Part shown: positions 22,156 through 34,748 of the stretch, piece by piece
Layout of the letters: every line of letters begins with the position of its first letter
How positions within the stretch are numbered: the stretch's first letter is position 1
Assembly: GCA_019916065.1 (NCBI GenBank)
Contig: CM034237.1
Span: 39,662,485-39,726,484 of the forward strand
Direction of reading: 5' to 3'
Length of the DNA stretch: 64,000 nt
Source: Vitellaria paradoxa
Lineage: Eukaryota; Streptophyta; Magnoliopsida; Ericales; Sapotaceae
The notes under the pieces: model-generated
What the model saw: only the letters and a program-made list of their open reading frames with translations
What the model was told of the DNA's origin: nothing
The model's database searches: none
Program-made: the position numbers and the translations under genes

Positions 22156-25100
22156 TATATATATATATTTATATATCTCCCCTAGCAAAATTTGGGGAAA
22201 GAAAAATAGTGTTTTATATATATATATATATATTATACCAATGTTGTGACGGTCTTTAATAAATTTATTTTTGAAGATACTTTAATAAATTTATTTTTTT
22301 AAATAAATAAAATACGTATGAAGATACTTTGGTAAATTTATTTTTTTAAATAAATAAAATACACTCTCAATATCACTTTAGTTCTATTTTTTATATATTT
22401 TTCTAATTCAATATTTTTTTTATAATATGATACTTATGAATTTGCCACTTTAATATAATAAACTCTTACAAGTCTATTTTAATTATAATTAAGCCATAAT
22501 ATAACAGTTGTGAGTCTATAGATTGAAAACAATTACTTATAGCATATGCATTGATGGTTGTAAATTGACTTGGCATTAATATCAATTGCTCTGGTATTAA
22601 TGTTTCTTAAAAATTTAAACATTATAAATGAGGAGATAGAGGTTTTGTAATTTTAGGAGTTATAATAACTCAAAATTTGATTTGTCTTCAATTATATATT
22701 TAAAGAAAAAGTAATAAAATAATTAGACATACTATGCAACAAAAGTATATATATCCAATAAAAATTGAATATAAATATAACACTTATTTTAAAGTGTCTA
22801 TATTTCAAAAGATTTTATTTTTTATATATATTTTTTGTCTAATAATTTTAGGTAGTAATCTTATTTTTAAGGTTAAGATAATGAAAATAAGAAATCTAAT
22901 AGAATAAAAACTCTTAGAACTTATTTTAAATAAATTATATATCTAATACGGATATATAATAATATAATATAGATATATATTAACAGAAAGATTATTATGT
23001 CATTCTGAGGCATGATAAATTTTTTTTGAATTGTAATTGTATAGTGTATAAGTATTTCAAAACTATTAATTCCATGTAGGGAGCGATTGGAATTATAATC
23101 TAACCAGAAGCCATCGACAAAAGTGCGTGAAACATCTTTGCCCCCGCTGTTGTAAGCTCCACCGGCTTCTCCAATCCAAGCTCCTGCCCATGGCCCGAAC
23201 CATTGTACAGTCCTCGACGCATCTTTGAACGTCTCAGCAATTTGGTCAAGGAAATAGGGATCTTGGATTTTGTTGATGAGATTTGAATCATCACCTGCCA
23301 CAATACATATATATATATATATAATGATAATCACGACCATGCATGCATACATGCAGTTTATAAACTCAAATTTAATTTCAAAACTAATAGTTATATATTA
23401 ATTAACATGTTTAATACGCATACCTATATAACTAAAATAACATATATATACATATATATATATATATAAAACCAGAGGTCCCTTTTAAAATTTTAAACCG
23501 AAATGACAATATATTTTTGATTTTATTGTTGGCTTATAATTTGAGAGAAAAGTTACTCTATTAAATTTTTTTTATCAAAAAAATGAAATAAGAATAATGC
23601 GACAGTGATATTATTATAATAATAAAAATATACTATAATTAATTGTTTCTTATAAAATGATAATTCAACAATCGTATTATATTATTTTAGTAGAAAAATT
23701 TTGAGAAAGTGTTGGACATTATTTTAATACAATTTTCTGATATATATATATATGTGTGTGTGTGTGTATGTATATATATACCTGAACCAAGGTTATAAAT
23801 GTGGTGACTAACGCCGTCAACAACACCTGGTCCTGAGGTCTGAAGAAATTTACTGAACCATTTCTCATCATAGAACCCTCCCGGTGCCAACACCTTTGGC
23901 TGCGTGTCCTGTTTGGGGTATAATTCTCTCACGAGCTCTTTCAGTGCAATTACATCTTTCCCATACTGCTCAGCCTCAACCCTAGCTGAAACCCCACTTC
24001 CACAGAGCTCATTTCCTATATATATATATATATATATTACACAAGATTCAGCACAATTACTCGCTACATATGCCATGCAAAAACAAATTAATCACATAAA
24101 TTTATTTTGATTAGTGTGTAATGTTATACGATCAGAAAATTAACTAAAATGACATGAGCTACTTATAAAACAACCTCTTTGAAACATAAACTGGTGCACT
24201 TTTATTGCATTTTACTGTCATTATTAACTCATTTTGATTGTATATTTTTAGTAGAATAATATTTTTTTTTTCTGATTAATATTTTTAATTAAATATAATT
24301 TGTCTACTTACCCAATTCATAAGAGTCGATTTTGTATCCTTTGGATATAGTGTACTCCATGAGATCACGTGCATTTTGAGAGTTCCAGTCGCCCGTCCAG
24401 AGAGAAGAACCATCCTCAGATTTCTTCCTCCCAATGAGAGCATTTAATCCAAAGGTAACTACAGCTCTGCAGCAAATTAATTAGATGGTTAATTTATATG
24501 TATATAGGATTAATTGACTACAAGTAAAATTATAAGTAGCCCTAAATTAAAAAAAAAAAAATCCATCATTATTTTCTTGAAATTTCAGACTAAAGTGCTA
24601 AAGTCAAACGTTAAAATATTGTAAAAGATAACAATTTTAATTCCTAATAACTTAGGTGGTATTTGGTTGGTATTTTTATTTTTTATTTTATGTTTTTGTT
24701 TTTTATTTTTTCTTTTATGTGTTTTATGTTTTAAAAATTTTAAAATAAGAAAAATTAAAAAATCGTATTTGATTTAATATTTTTTGTTTATTGTATTTTG
24801 AGATTTTTCTTTTTTTACTTTAAAAAAAGTTCAAAATTGACTTTTTGCCATTTTGTATTTCATGTATAAACCTATTTTTTTTAAAAGAAAATTTGAAACA
24901 CAGGTTACCTATTTTTTGTTTTATTTTCAAAAATACAAACTGACAATGTGTTTTGACTTATTTTTTTATTTTTAAAAATACAAAATAAAAAATGAGTTCA
25001 AGACAGGTATATTAAATGATACCTTAAGAAAATATATTTAAGTCTTATGCATTTTTTGTATTCCTCATAGTTATATTTTTTAATTTTATTCGACTTTCAG

Positions 25101-27257
25101 TGTATATTTTTATATTTTTTTTGTCACTTAAAATTTTAATATCATTTAAACTTCACTTGAATGTTCAGGTATTTGTGTTTTTCATCTTTCAATTGACCTT
25201 TCTTACCATTCAAAAAAGAAAAAAAAAAAAAAACCTTCAATGGGTTAATTTGTGTAAATATTTATTTTTTAATTTATTTTTTAATTTTGATCAGTACTTA
25301 ACAATATATATTTTTCAATGGGTTAATTTGGATTTTGTACGTACCCAGTTTGATTAAACAAGTGATTGAGCTCATCCCATTTCTTCATTGTGAGGCAGCC
25401 GTGGCTAAACCCGAACAGTCCATCACCCTTCTTGCTAAATTTTGGGCAGCTCTTCACCGCATATCCAACTCTGTACAAGACCTGATCTTGCAATGAACCT
25501 CCTACTCTGATCCGAAGAGACTTGAATGCTGCAATTTTCATATATAGTTTAATTTTAACCATTTTAATTAGAAGCAATTAGTAGCCAGCCCAATCAATAT
25601 ATATATATATATACAGCTGAACATAATTTAGTACTCCTGTTAATTTGTGAAATCTTCCAACGATTTTGCAATTGATCTTTGTTTTAATTAAAATATAAAT
25701 TTTAATTAGGGTTAATTCCCTTTCTACTCTTGTAATAAAATTAAAAATCACTAACACCTTAAAAAATACTCGCTTTCTATACCCTTTGTATTTAATATTA
25801 GAAGTCATTTATGTTAAATTTTTAAGTGAAAAAATAAAAATATTTATTAAAAATCAAACAAAATTAAAGAGTGTAAGTGTAAAAATTGCGTACAAAAGAC
25901 ACTGTAAATAATTTTTTTTTTAAGTTATTAATACTAAAAATAGTTTATCTTTGACGAACTTTTTTTATCCTTTTTGTTTTAATATATATGAATTTCAAGA
26001 GATGTAAATGTGGATTTTTAATATTTTGGAGTATTAATGATTTTTAATTTTAATATAATTGGTTCTGAAACCTAATGTGAATCCCAATTTCATGTAACCA
26101 GCCATAAGTTCTGGTAAATTTTTTCACAGTATCATTTAACATATATATATATTAACCGCTCATAATTACCAATAATTAAAAAGTTTTGGAAGTAATTTTA
26201 CAAAAAAAAAAATATTATTTATATAAGTAATTTTATTTTTTACATTTTTTTAATTCCCTTGCTTTTACTGAAATAATTGTGCATAGTGGGTGAATAATCA
26301 TATGCTTTATTTGCACATACAACTACATCTAATACCAATAGTGATTTCCTTTTCGGTGCATTTAGTGTACTGATTCTTACTGAAAATCTTTAAAAATTTC
26401 TAAAAGTAATTTACTTTTTATCTTACTTCACAAATTATGAACCTATAACTTATTTTACTTTATATTTTATTTTATCTCATTATAGATGAGTTTAGAGTGA
26501 GATAAATTGAGATAAACTGAGAATTCCTAATGCGTACAGTGAAAGAAAAAAGTTGATGTGATATAAAATTAATATAAATTTATAGAGTTTTTTAGAATTT
26601 ATTTGCAAACCAAATTCACCTTATTTATCACTCCAAACACACCCACTAAAACAACATATACCAATAGCTTCAAAACACTTGAAAATTACTAAATAGCTTA
26701 ATTTTTGTTTCTTACATTGAACGGTTGATATCATTTTTCTTCCTTTAATCTTAATATATATATATATATATATCTGGTCTCATAGTTTATAACTCATCAA
26801 ACATGAATTACCATAGCGAAAACAAGCAAAAATAATTAATATATATATATATATATCTATAGATGTAACAAACTAATATTTTCGAGAACTTAATTACCCT
26901 TAATAGCATTTGCTAAAATCTTGTTCTTCAAATCCTGCAAATATCGTAGAGAATTCAAGAATCAGCTTCAGCTTTAATACTTGAAAAAAGAAATTAAAAA
27001 AAATAAAATAAAATAAAGAAAAAAAAAAGAAATACCAGATTTAAAATGCCTGCTTCTCCCCAGGGACACTGATTGTAATCACACTTCTCAGAGGGCCACC
27101 AATCTAAGGTAGCACAGATGAAATTGTCATCTGTTTTGGCAATGGAAGTCACGCCTTCGACTCTCACTCTAACTTCTTCAGCCTTTAAAGAAACAGAAAC
27201 AATACTAACGAAAATAAACAACAGTAGTAAACCGTTAAACTTCATTGTTGAAATCAT
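20696..27257 (-). CDS. Heparanase-like protein (GH79 beta-glucuronidase family)
   Basis: Family members remove glucuronosyl residues from extracellular glycans such as arabinogalactan proteins. Nine exons (minus): 27245-27036, 26934-26898, 25528-25345, 24466-24312, 24015-23782, 23294-23105, 22087-21962, 21843-21744 and 21049-20696. All have GT-AG borders and compatible phases, totalling 1590 nt (529 aa from the ATG at 27245; a second in-frame ATG at 27257 adds four residues). A signal peptide opens the protein (MKFNGLLLLFIFVSIVSVSL). The acid/base Glu is E198 in SYELGNELCG, and the nucleophile is E316 in WIGEAGGAYNSGG, both where GH79 enzymes have them. C-terminal landmarks are ALLWHRLMGKNVL and EEYHLTPKGGNIQSDEVLLN. 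Length and motifs match plant heparanase-like proteins, so the gene looks intact and secreted. A TATA box at 27301-27307 rules out a transcript including the ATG at 27290. Two MITEs lie in introns 2 and 3. Confidence 0.93.
24652..25027. mobile_element. AT-rich MITE, family A copy 2 (heparanase intron 3)
   Basis: Left end TTAGGTGGTATTTGGTTGGT; right end AAATGATACCTTAA, whose reverse complement TTAAGGTATCATTT matches the left end. The interior consists of T/A-rich blocks shared with 330-612 and 44670-44950 in the opposite orientation. It lies wholly within intron 3 and does not touch the splice sites. Confidence 0.6.
26355..26621. mobile_element. Palindromic MITE, family B copy 2 (heparanase intron 2)
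   Basis: The ends are GGTGCATTTAGTGTAC and GCAAACCAAATTCACC, an imperfect terminal inverted repeat. The inner arms contain AATTATGAACCTATAACTTA and TGAGATAAATTGAGATAAAC, matching the arms of 18815-19038. It is inside intron 2. Confidence 0.6.
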
Positions 27258-27300
27258 GGAGAAAACTAATGGAGGGGTTTGAGAGTGCAAGACTCGGAGC

Positions 27301-27307
27301 TATATAG
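27301..27307 (-). promoter_or_regulatory. TATA box of the heparanase-like gene
   Basis: The minus strand reads CCGCCTATATAGCTCC, with TATATAG 44-50 bp upstream of the two candidate start codons. Transcription would start about 30 bp downstream, leaving a very short 5' leader. Confidence 0.6.
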
Positions 27308-27309
27308 GC

Positions 27310-29578
27310 GGCTTTTTGAAACTGAGTTTACCGCAACACGTGCCGCGTATATTTATATGCTACTAAGTTTTGGTAACTATCAAACGTGATAACTACAAAG
27401 TCCGATAACATGCCAGATATTAAAATATATCGATGATTGTTCTCAAGGTAGATAATTGAGGATTTGATAATATACTGGGCAGAATCAGAAGTTTGTGCGA
27501 AGATGGGCACTAATTATAAGTATTATATATTGTATAATATAAAATTTTTATTGCCGAAAAAGGGTCAAAAGCTGATTATTTTTTATTATATTAGGTGAGT
27601 CGGGTATAATTATACTGGTGTGTATTTGGTTAAAATTTATTTCTTTTATTAAGTGAGTACAATTAGTATTAGACTAATTTTTTCGTTTCTTTTTTGGTGA
27701 GCACAATTGATATCGTGCTAAATTTATTTTTCTTTTATTGGGTGGCACAATTAATTACAAAAATAATATGAATAAAAAAAATATTAAATAATAAAAAAAA
27801 ATTCCCAGGGTCGGCAAAACCCCCCTCCCCCCAAAAAACTTTATGTGCAAAGTTGTTTTTTTGATAAAATATTTCTATTCTATCACCTATCATCGCAATA
27901 AGTACGTTTTCATTAATCAATCAAAAAATATTTTTTATGCCATGCTAATTAGTATATAATCAAACTTGCTGTCTAAAATAGAAGATATATTTATTTCTTT
28001 CCCAAAAAACTCAAAAAAAAAAAAAAATTTTAAAAATTTAAAAATTTTTTAATCAAGTTTTAACACGTGTCACTTTTACATTAACTTTTTTATAAAACTC
28101 CAAATGCTATATTATAAGAAGGATTGATAAATAAAATACTCATCAATCTAATCCAATTAGATATATATATCAACTGAGTAATAGTGATAGTGATAACCAA
28201 AAAAAAAAAAAAAATTCATTCATGAAATTGTAAAATCAAAAGATTATCTTAAATGACAGTCATATGAAACGAACAACTTACTTGTGAGAGAGATAATTAG
28301 TTGAATGGATTGGATCGAGAAGTAGAGGGATATGCATAACTAATTATAAACATCGATCAATTACTTCAAATGTATTGATTAGGAATCACAATAACTATAA
28401 GAAAGGGATTTCCAATTGATTATTTAAAAGTACTTACTTTTCAAACTAATACGGTTGATATGAGCAGCTAGTTTAATTTAACAGGGATTTCAACTGGATA
28501 CTATATCAAATTGCCTTCAGCTATGTAACTTGATATATATATACATATATATATTGAAGATACTTCTTTTGAAATAGACTCATATGGATATGTCATGACC
28601 ACGATTATACCAACGTATACAACGTTAAAAATATAAAAAATTAAATAATATTAAATAATTAAAAATACTTAAAACTAATAATTATCAGAGCTTGAGTTCC
28701 TAGTTATAATAAAAATAACTCTTTACTTAAATAAAAATAAAAAAAAATTTAAGGTTAATACTACCAAGCTAGCCGTGCTTTTAAAATTATTTTAAAATAT
28801 GAAAATAAAATAAAATTATTTTAACTAAAAGAAATTAATGATACCTTCTATATTTGAATGAAATAAATTAACAATCACTTTGAAAGAATAAATTAAAAAA
28901 TAATGAGTTGTCTAGAGAGTGAAGGAATTTTAGCAAGGACTTGATACACCAAAAACAGTCAAAATGATCATAAATATTAAAAAATTATATATAAAGATAA
29001 ATGTATACAATATGTGTATATAGTGAAGAATATATCAATTTTGAAAATTTATTAATTGTATATATAAACATAGTATTCCAGTAAGTAGTAAAATAAAATT
29101 GTATCACATTTAAATTAGAATTATTATTTTAATATACAAACAAAATTCATAAAATATACAAAACCAAATTATTATAACTCACAATTAAAAACAAGCTGGA
29201 AAAAAAATATATATGTTTTCCCCCCTAAAGCAGCTTAATTCCTACTATTTATCAAAAAGAAAAATTTACTCAACGAGGCAAATTACGAAATTGAAGATGT
29301 ATAAATAAAAAATAAAAATATTAAAAATGCACAAAATCTATTTAGATTTCCACAGTGTACATATATGTATAATTATCATTTCTTCTATTTCTAGAATAAT
29401 AATTAGCACCAAGAAAGCACAATCATAAGGGGAGGAATTTGGCAAAATATAAATATAGTTGGGCAGAAGCATTATTCAATCAATGTCTTGCCATTCAATT
29501 AAATAATTTCATAAAAATTTTAATTAAAGTAAAGTTTAGTTTTGATAAAATTATAATATTAACCAACAACTAATTAAA
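27310..29578. other. AT-rich intergenic DNA, no gene
   Basis: This is the upstream region of the heparanase-like gene. A G-rich patch (GGGGGGAGGGGGG on the minus strand, about 27822-27834) stands out. Otherwise the stretch is AT-rich with many short TA tracts and no recognisable coding sequence or element ends. Confidence 0.5.
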
Positions 29579-30374
29579 TTTGGTTTCATGCAAATATAGT
29601 ATTGTCTCAAATATTATAAAAGAATTATAATTCAATTAAAATTTTAATTTAGATTCAAATTCATCCCAATAGTTTTCTATTATCCACATTTGCATGCAAA
29701 CTGGTATATATAGAAAACAGATACATAGTATCATGTATATATCAAACGTTACTAATGAATTATAGTTCAATTAAAATTCTAACTTAATTAGATTCAAATT
29801 CATCTCTAAAGTTTTTTTTTTTTATTTTCGGATTGCATGCATGTACATAATTAACTCTAAATAGAATTCAATAAATAGATTCAAATATTAAGTGATAATG
29901 ATTAATGTATAATTAAATATTAATTAATTATTATAAAATAATAATTAATTAATAAATAAAATAAAGTACATTAAAATATACGTGTCATAACTATAGTCTC
30001 CAAGTTACGTAGAGTAACTGCGTTCTATGACTATGCTCTATATATATTCCCATATATATGTTAGATGAATAAATAACTTACCTTTGGTTTCACGCAAGTA
30101 CAGTGTTGTCTCAAATATTATTAAAGAATTATAATTCAATCAAAATTTTAACTTAGATTCAAATTCATCTCAAGAGGTTTCTATTATCCATTTGCATGCA
30201 AACTAATATATATATATATATATTATATAGTTAGTTATATAAAGTATCATGTATCAAATGTCATTAAAGAATTAAAGTTCAATTAAAATTCTAACTTAGA
30301 TTCAAATTCATCAGCCAAGTTTTTTTATTATTTGACATAGTTTAATCTAAATAGAATTCAACAAATAGATTCAA
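29579..30374. repeat. Diverged direct duplication (~300 bp, spacing ~505 bp)
   Basis: Copies at about 29579-29885 and 30085-30374 share, in the same order, TTTGGTTTCAYGCAARTA, GTCTCAAATATTAT, TTAGATTCAAATTCATC, TTTGCATGCAAACT, TATCATGTATATATCAAA-like text and ATAGAATTCAAYAAATAGAT. Within each copy the TTAATTAAAATT..TTAGATTCAAATTCATC block occurs twice, so the unit itself is an older internal duplication. Non-coding. Confidence 0.7.
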
Positions 30375-30459
30375 AACGTTTAGAAAAATTTCTTAACAAG
30401 TTTTATATATATCACTTTAAAAAATTTTAGATAAATCTAGATTCATACATTAAAATGAC

Positions 30460-31470
30460 TATGGACTTATTTTTGACTTATATTCATGTTTAAACTCCTC
30501 AATGAGAAAATATTTACCAACATGTTTATTAAAAGTTATGCAAATTTTGGTTGTTCCAAACTCGTGCTAAAAATTATTGTTTTATTCCTGACCTTTTTAA
30601 GTTCAAGATATGTTACTTAACCTATTTTTCGTCAGTTAAGCAAATTTTTGCTTGATCTTAAATTGAGCTATAAAATAATTATTTCACTACTGGAGTAATT
30701 TTTTTTACCCATATTCGTATTTTGGGTTTCAAAAATATAAAAACTATTTATCGACATATTGCTTATTAGTTAAGAAAAATTAGCCCAATTTTAATTCTAA
30801 CAGTAAAGTGACCGTTTTATTACTAAACTCATTTTTTTTGTCCAAATTGGTATTTTGAATTTCTCAAAAGGCTAAATATTAATCAACATATTTCTTAATA
30901 ATTAAGTAAATTACAGCTTACTTTGAACTTGAATAATAAAATGATCATTTTGTTACTTGATATTTTCTGCCCTAGATTCGTATTCTTGTTTTTTTAAAAG
31001 ACTAAAAAATATTAATTAATTTTTTTAATAACCAAGAAAAATTTGGATTGACCCAAATTCAGACCAAACAATGACTATTGTACTCTTAGGCTCAATCTGA
31101 ATTCGAGGTTTTTTTTTTAATAAATTAAGTAAATTTTAGCTAGATCTGAACTTAGATAATAAAATGATAATTTTAGCCTTGGACCTATTTTTTTTTTTTT
31201 ACCCCTATATTCACATTCTAAGCATTCCAAAAGGTTGAGATATATTCCCTAACTAGTAATTTTTTTAATCAAAATACCAAATTTTGTACCGATTCAAAGT
31301 TGGAAAAAAAAATTAATCATTTTACCTCTTGATCTTGATTTTGACCAAAATTCGCAATATAAGTTTCTCAAATAGTTAAAAAAATAGTTCCTGACATATT
31401 TTTTTATTAGTTAGGAAAATTTTGATTTAATCCGAATTTAAGCTAAAAATGATTTTTTATCCCATTTTTC
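30460..31470. repeat. Old tandem array, ~120-140-bp units
   Basis: About seven diverged units follow each other. Each has a block like TAATAATTAAGYAAATTTTRGCTTG, then AATTYRARCTAAAAAATGAT, TTTTATTACTYG and ATTCGTATTTTGGGTTTCTC. The ATTCGTATT-type block recurs near 30713, 30851, 30968, 31095, 31212 and 31350. No ORF spans units. It resembles a degenerate satellite or minisatellite. Confidence 0.65.
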
Positions 31471-33638
31471 AAAAAAGATCATATAAATTTACATTATTTT
31501 TAGATATATTAAATTGTTATGTGTTGGATTATATTTATCAAAAGAACAAAAATTAAAAAAATTAAAAGTATAAGTAAAGGGATTGAGTTTATGTGTCATT
31601 TGGAGTCTCATAAAAGTTCATAAAATTTCAACTTTTCTTAATTTTCCACACTTCTCATCAATTTAGAGGTTGTAACTTTTGGTAAAATATATATATATAT
31701 ATATATTTTTAGTCCAAACGCACCATGCGTATCAATCGGACAATATACCATCCCCCAAATATAACTCCTAATCTAAATTGGTTTTAAATGGATCTAAGTG
31801 TTATTGGCCCACGACTCATTTTAATCCAGTTCAAATGTGCGCATTCTGCACCTCCGCTAAGCATTATTTTTTAATTTATGTCAAAAATCACCATTTTAAC
31901 AAATTAATTCACCCTATTAGTGAGAACCTAATAACCAGCCCATTCTTCTGGGTTACCGTGCACTTTTTTGTGTGCGCACCATTTAGTTATAAAAGAAGGG
32001 GTAAGATTTGATCCTTGCCTTCATTAAAGCAAGCAACAAACCAGAAATGCATCATGCGAACATTAATCACATTTCATTGGCACAACACCGATACTATGCA
32101 TGATTACAGTGATGCATGGTACGTAGGAGAAATAAAGCTGGCCACTGAAAAAACGACACCCCCCCCCCCCCCCAAAAAAAAAAAAAAAGAATTGGCATCT
32201 TTCTAGCCTCTGCTCCAAAATTAATGAAGCTCATGGACTTCTCCTGAGCTCCATCGCCCTCCAAATTCAAAATTGAACCACAAACAATAAATGGTACACC
32301 TCCATGTTATTACAAACTTATATTGCCATGCATGTTTGTTTTGGCTGATTCCAAAAATCTCCCCTCCGCGGGAGTTCAAAAACAAGACTGGAAATAGCGG
32401 ATTTGGGGTTTCAAGTTATGATTCAAAGACCCATCATCTCGGTTGAGATTCAAGTATTAGCGGACATTGAGATCAGATTTTGTGGTGCATCAACCTCGAA
32501 TGATCTGGCCATGTTTTGTACTATATTTAGCGATACATTAGAAAAATAAAATATCAGTCCAATTATTCAGACAAATAAAGAAATATCCGGTAAATAAGGA
32601 AATATCAACCCAATTTACTATTTGACTTTTTTGACACTTTAAATTATTATACATTACTTGGTACTGCGGCGAGACCACACAAAAAATTAGATGATTGAGA
32701 TGATGGTTGCAATCGTAACTTCGAATCATGCATGAGATTGGATAAACTAATTCTACACTTATATTTTTCTTACACCCCATTAGTTATGACGGGTCATAAC
32801 TAATGTTTTCTGTTCAAAATCATTACAGTCGTTGGATGTCACTTTCTACGTACGGCTGTGATAATTTTTAATTAGACTATACTGATTATGATCCATTATG
32901 ACTAATGAGGTGTAAGAAGAATGTAAGAGAGAGTATGTAAGTGTAGCATTATGTTCGGCAATAATTTTTACCCTCTTCTCCGTTGACCCCTTCTCTCCTT
33001 TGTCTATGGAGATTGCCTGCAAGCTAGAAAATAGTGAAATAAAGCGGTCGGAGTTGGTTATCGACCAAGGACACTCCGATACTTAAGTCAATAAATCATA
33101 TAAATAATAAACTCATGTAAACGGAGAGAGAGAGAGAAGAAGATCAGAGAAAAATGAGTCGAAAGAAGAATCCTTACACTGTCTTGATTTTTGGTATTTA
33201 TAGATAGAGTGTCTGTCTATCTTTCTGTTGATTTGACTATCATTTTATTTTGATGTGACTTAAAGTAGAAGTTGGTGGCTAACATTAAATACCAGATGAT
33301 ATAAGTTTCGTAGAACGTGTGGTAGTATAGTACATAAAGTAATTATACAACGTAACTAGTAAACTATTTAGTCCCAATTTAACTAGAATATACCCCCTGT
33401 TCGAGAGGTGCAATTTATGGTCGGTGGACCACTTTTGTGATCGGACAAGCTAATTTTATGCCTCACACATTACTAGGTTGGATATAAGTTCAGGACTCTA
33501 AATCTGTACTTTCAGCTATTAGATGAATACATACGAAGGTTCATCTTATCCTTAACATACATATTTGTGTTTTTAATCTTGATGATTGAACGAAGCTTCG
33601 CATGTATGGGATGATTGAAAATGCAACTTCAGAGTCCC
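31471..33638. other. Intergenic DNA left of the chromovirus, no gene
   Basis: No coding sequence is recognised. A foldback MITE (32753-32946) is listed separately. From about 33040 to 33560 the text (GGTCGGAGTTGGTTATCGAC, CTCCGATACTTAAGTCA, and on the minus strand CTATAAATACC) resembles an LTR read on the minus strand, but its ends were not found. A 17-C run followed by A's lies at about 32158-32190. Confidence 0.45.
32753..32946. repeat. Foldback MITE (~194 bp)
   Basis: The ends are CTACACTTATATTTTTCTTACA and ...AAGTGTAG, cut here. Inner arms ACACCCCATTAGTTATGACG and TTATGACTAATGAGGTGTAA are near-perfect inverted repeats, so the whole element folds into a hairpin. The target duplication is not clear. 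Confidence 0.6.
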
Positions 33639-33643
33639 GAACT

Positions 33644-33942
33644 TGATGGAGCATGGAGTAGGCCTAGACGAGATAGGAGGCCCAAGTCCAATAATGACTT
33701 TTATTATTATTAGTTTCTTTATTTATTCATATTTTTTTGGAACATTAATTAGTTTATTTATTTAATTGTATTTGTTTTGGATTTACCTATTAGAGTTAGG
33801 GTTTTTATTGGTGCTTATAAATAGCACCTTACGTTATTCTTTTAGACAGACTTGATGATATTGAAACCCTAATAATTTTTCTTTCAGCCTTTCTTCTTCG
33901 TTTTTCTTTAGTTTCTTGTTCCTTCGTAGCCGAGCTACGTCA
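33644..33942 (+). repeat. 5' LTR of the chromovirus
   Basis: It begins TGATGGAGCATGGAGTAGG and ends GAGCTACGTCA. A TATA box (TATAAATA, 33816-33823) marks the promoter; the transcript would start some 30 bp downstream. No difference from the 3' LTR was found on reading both. Confidence 0.95.
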
Positions 33943-33945
33943 ATT

Positions 33946-33957
33946 TGGTATCAGAGC
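33946..33957 (+). other. Primer-binding site (tRNA-iMet)
   Basis: TGGTATCAGAGC, complementary to the 3' end of plant initiator methionine tRNA, lies 3 bp (ATT) inside the 5' LTR. Confidence 0.9.
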
Positions 33958-34228
33958 CGAAAAATCCTACAGCTCTCAATATCCATTCAGTGTCAGATTT
34001 TAAACAGCAATCGCCGCAGCAGTTGCCGTAGCCACCGCCACCATCGCTTTACGCACCTTTAAACCCTTCGAGTACGTTTTCGTGCATTTTATTAATATTT
34101 AATTCTGGCGAACACCACCATTGGCACCACCTGCCTCCGGCGAACTCACTGGTGACTTCGACGACCTCCGACGAAACTCCGGCGACCTCCGACGAAGCTC
34201 CGGTGACCTCTGACGAAGCTCCGGCAAC

Positions 34229-34294
34229 CTTCGACGAAACCCTAACGACTTTTCGAAGAACCTTCGACGAAACCCTAACGACTTTTCGAAGAAC
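34229..34294 (+). repeat. 33-bp tandem repeat in the chromovirus leader
   Basis: Two copies of CTTCGACGAAACCCTAACGA plus CTTTTCGAAGAAC stand head to tail in the untranslated leader. The leader also shows a series of CTCCGGYGACCTCYGACGAA submotifs just upstream. Confidence 0.8.
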
Positions 34295-34748
34295 CTTTGG
34301 CAACCCTAAAATAGTTTGTGCTTTGCAACGTGCATTGATTCGACACCGAGACGCAGCAATTGGTAGCAGACGGATTTAGGTATTTGACAACACCCTATCG
34401 CAAAAAAAAAAAAAAAAAAAAAAAAATACACACCTTGTTTGGTTCTCTTGCAACAATAGTAAGGTATTGTAGGCATCTCAAAGGTTCTTCAACGAGGTAA
34501 ATTTTCTTTTACTTTGAACACTCGATTAATATTTATGATATTTAGGTAAATTTGGTTTGAGTGTTTTTAGATTCCAGTTTATTTGATAAGCATAAAGAAT
34601 ATTAAAAAAATATTTAATTAATTTTTTTGTGATTCGTGCAAATTGTGGCATATAATCGCATTAAAAAAAAATTTAGGTTTGTGTTTGTTGCATTAGCATA
34701 TAATTTATAAATTTCTTTACCTAGCGAAATTTTGGCTTTTATCTCAGC

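Noticed and set aside
27258..27290. Upstream in-frame ATG of the heparanase-like gene (MHSQTPPLVFS... extension)
   Set aside because: It lies only about 10 bp from the TATA box at 27301-27307, so it would be upstream of or at the transcription start. The signal peptide also begins naturally at 27257 or 27245.
33040..33560. A further complete LTR on the minus strand
   Set aside because: The text resembles LTR sequence and has a minus-strand TATA motif, but I could not find TG/CA ends, a partner copy or a target duplication, so it is only mentioned in the gap entry.
34049..34379. Overlapping ORFs on both strands with Val-Ser-Glu / Thr-Ser-Asp-Glu repeats
   Set aside because: They are translations of the CTCCGACGAA-type repeats in the chromovirus leader, in both directions, with no protein similarity.
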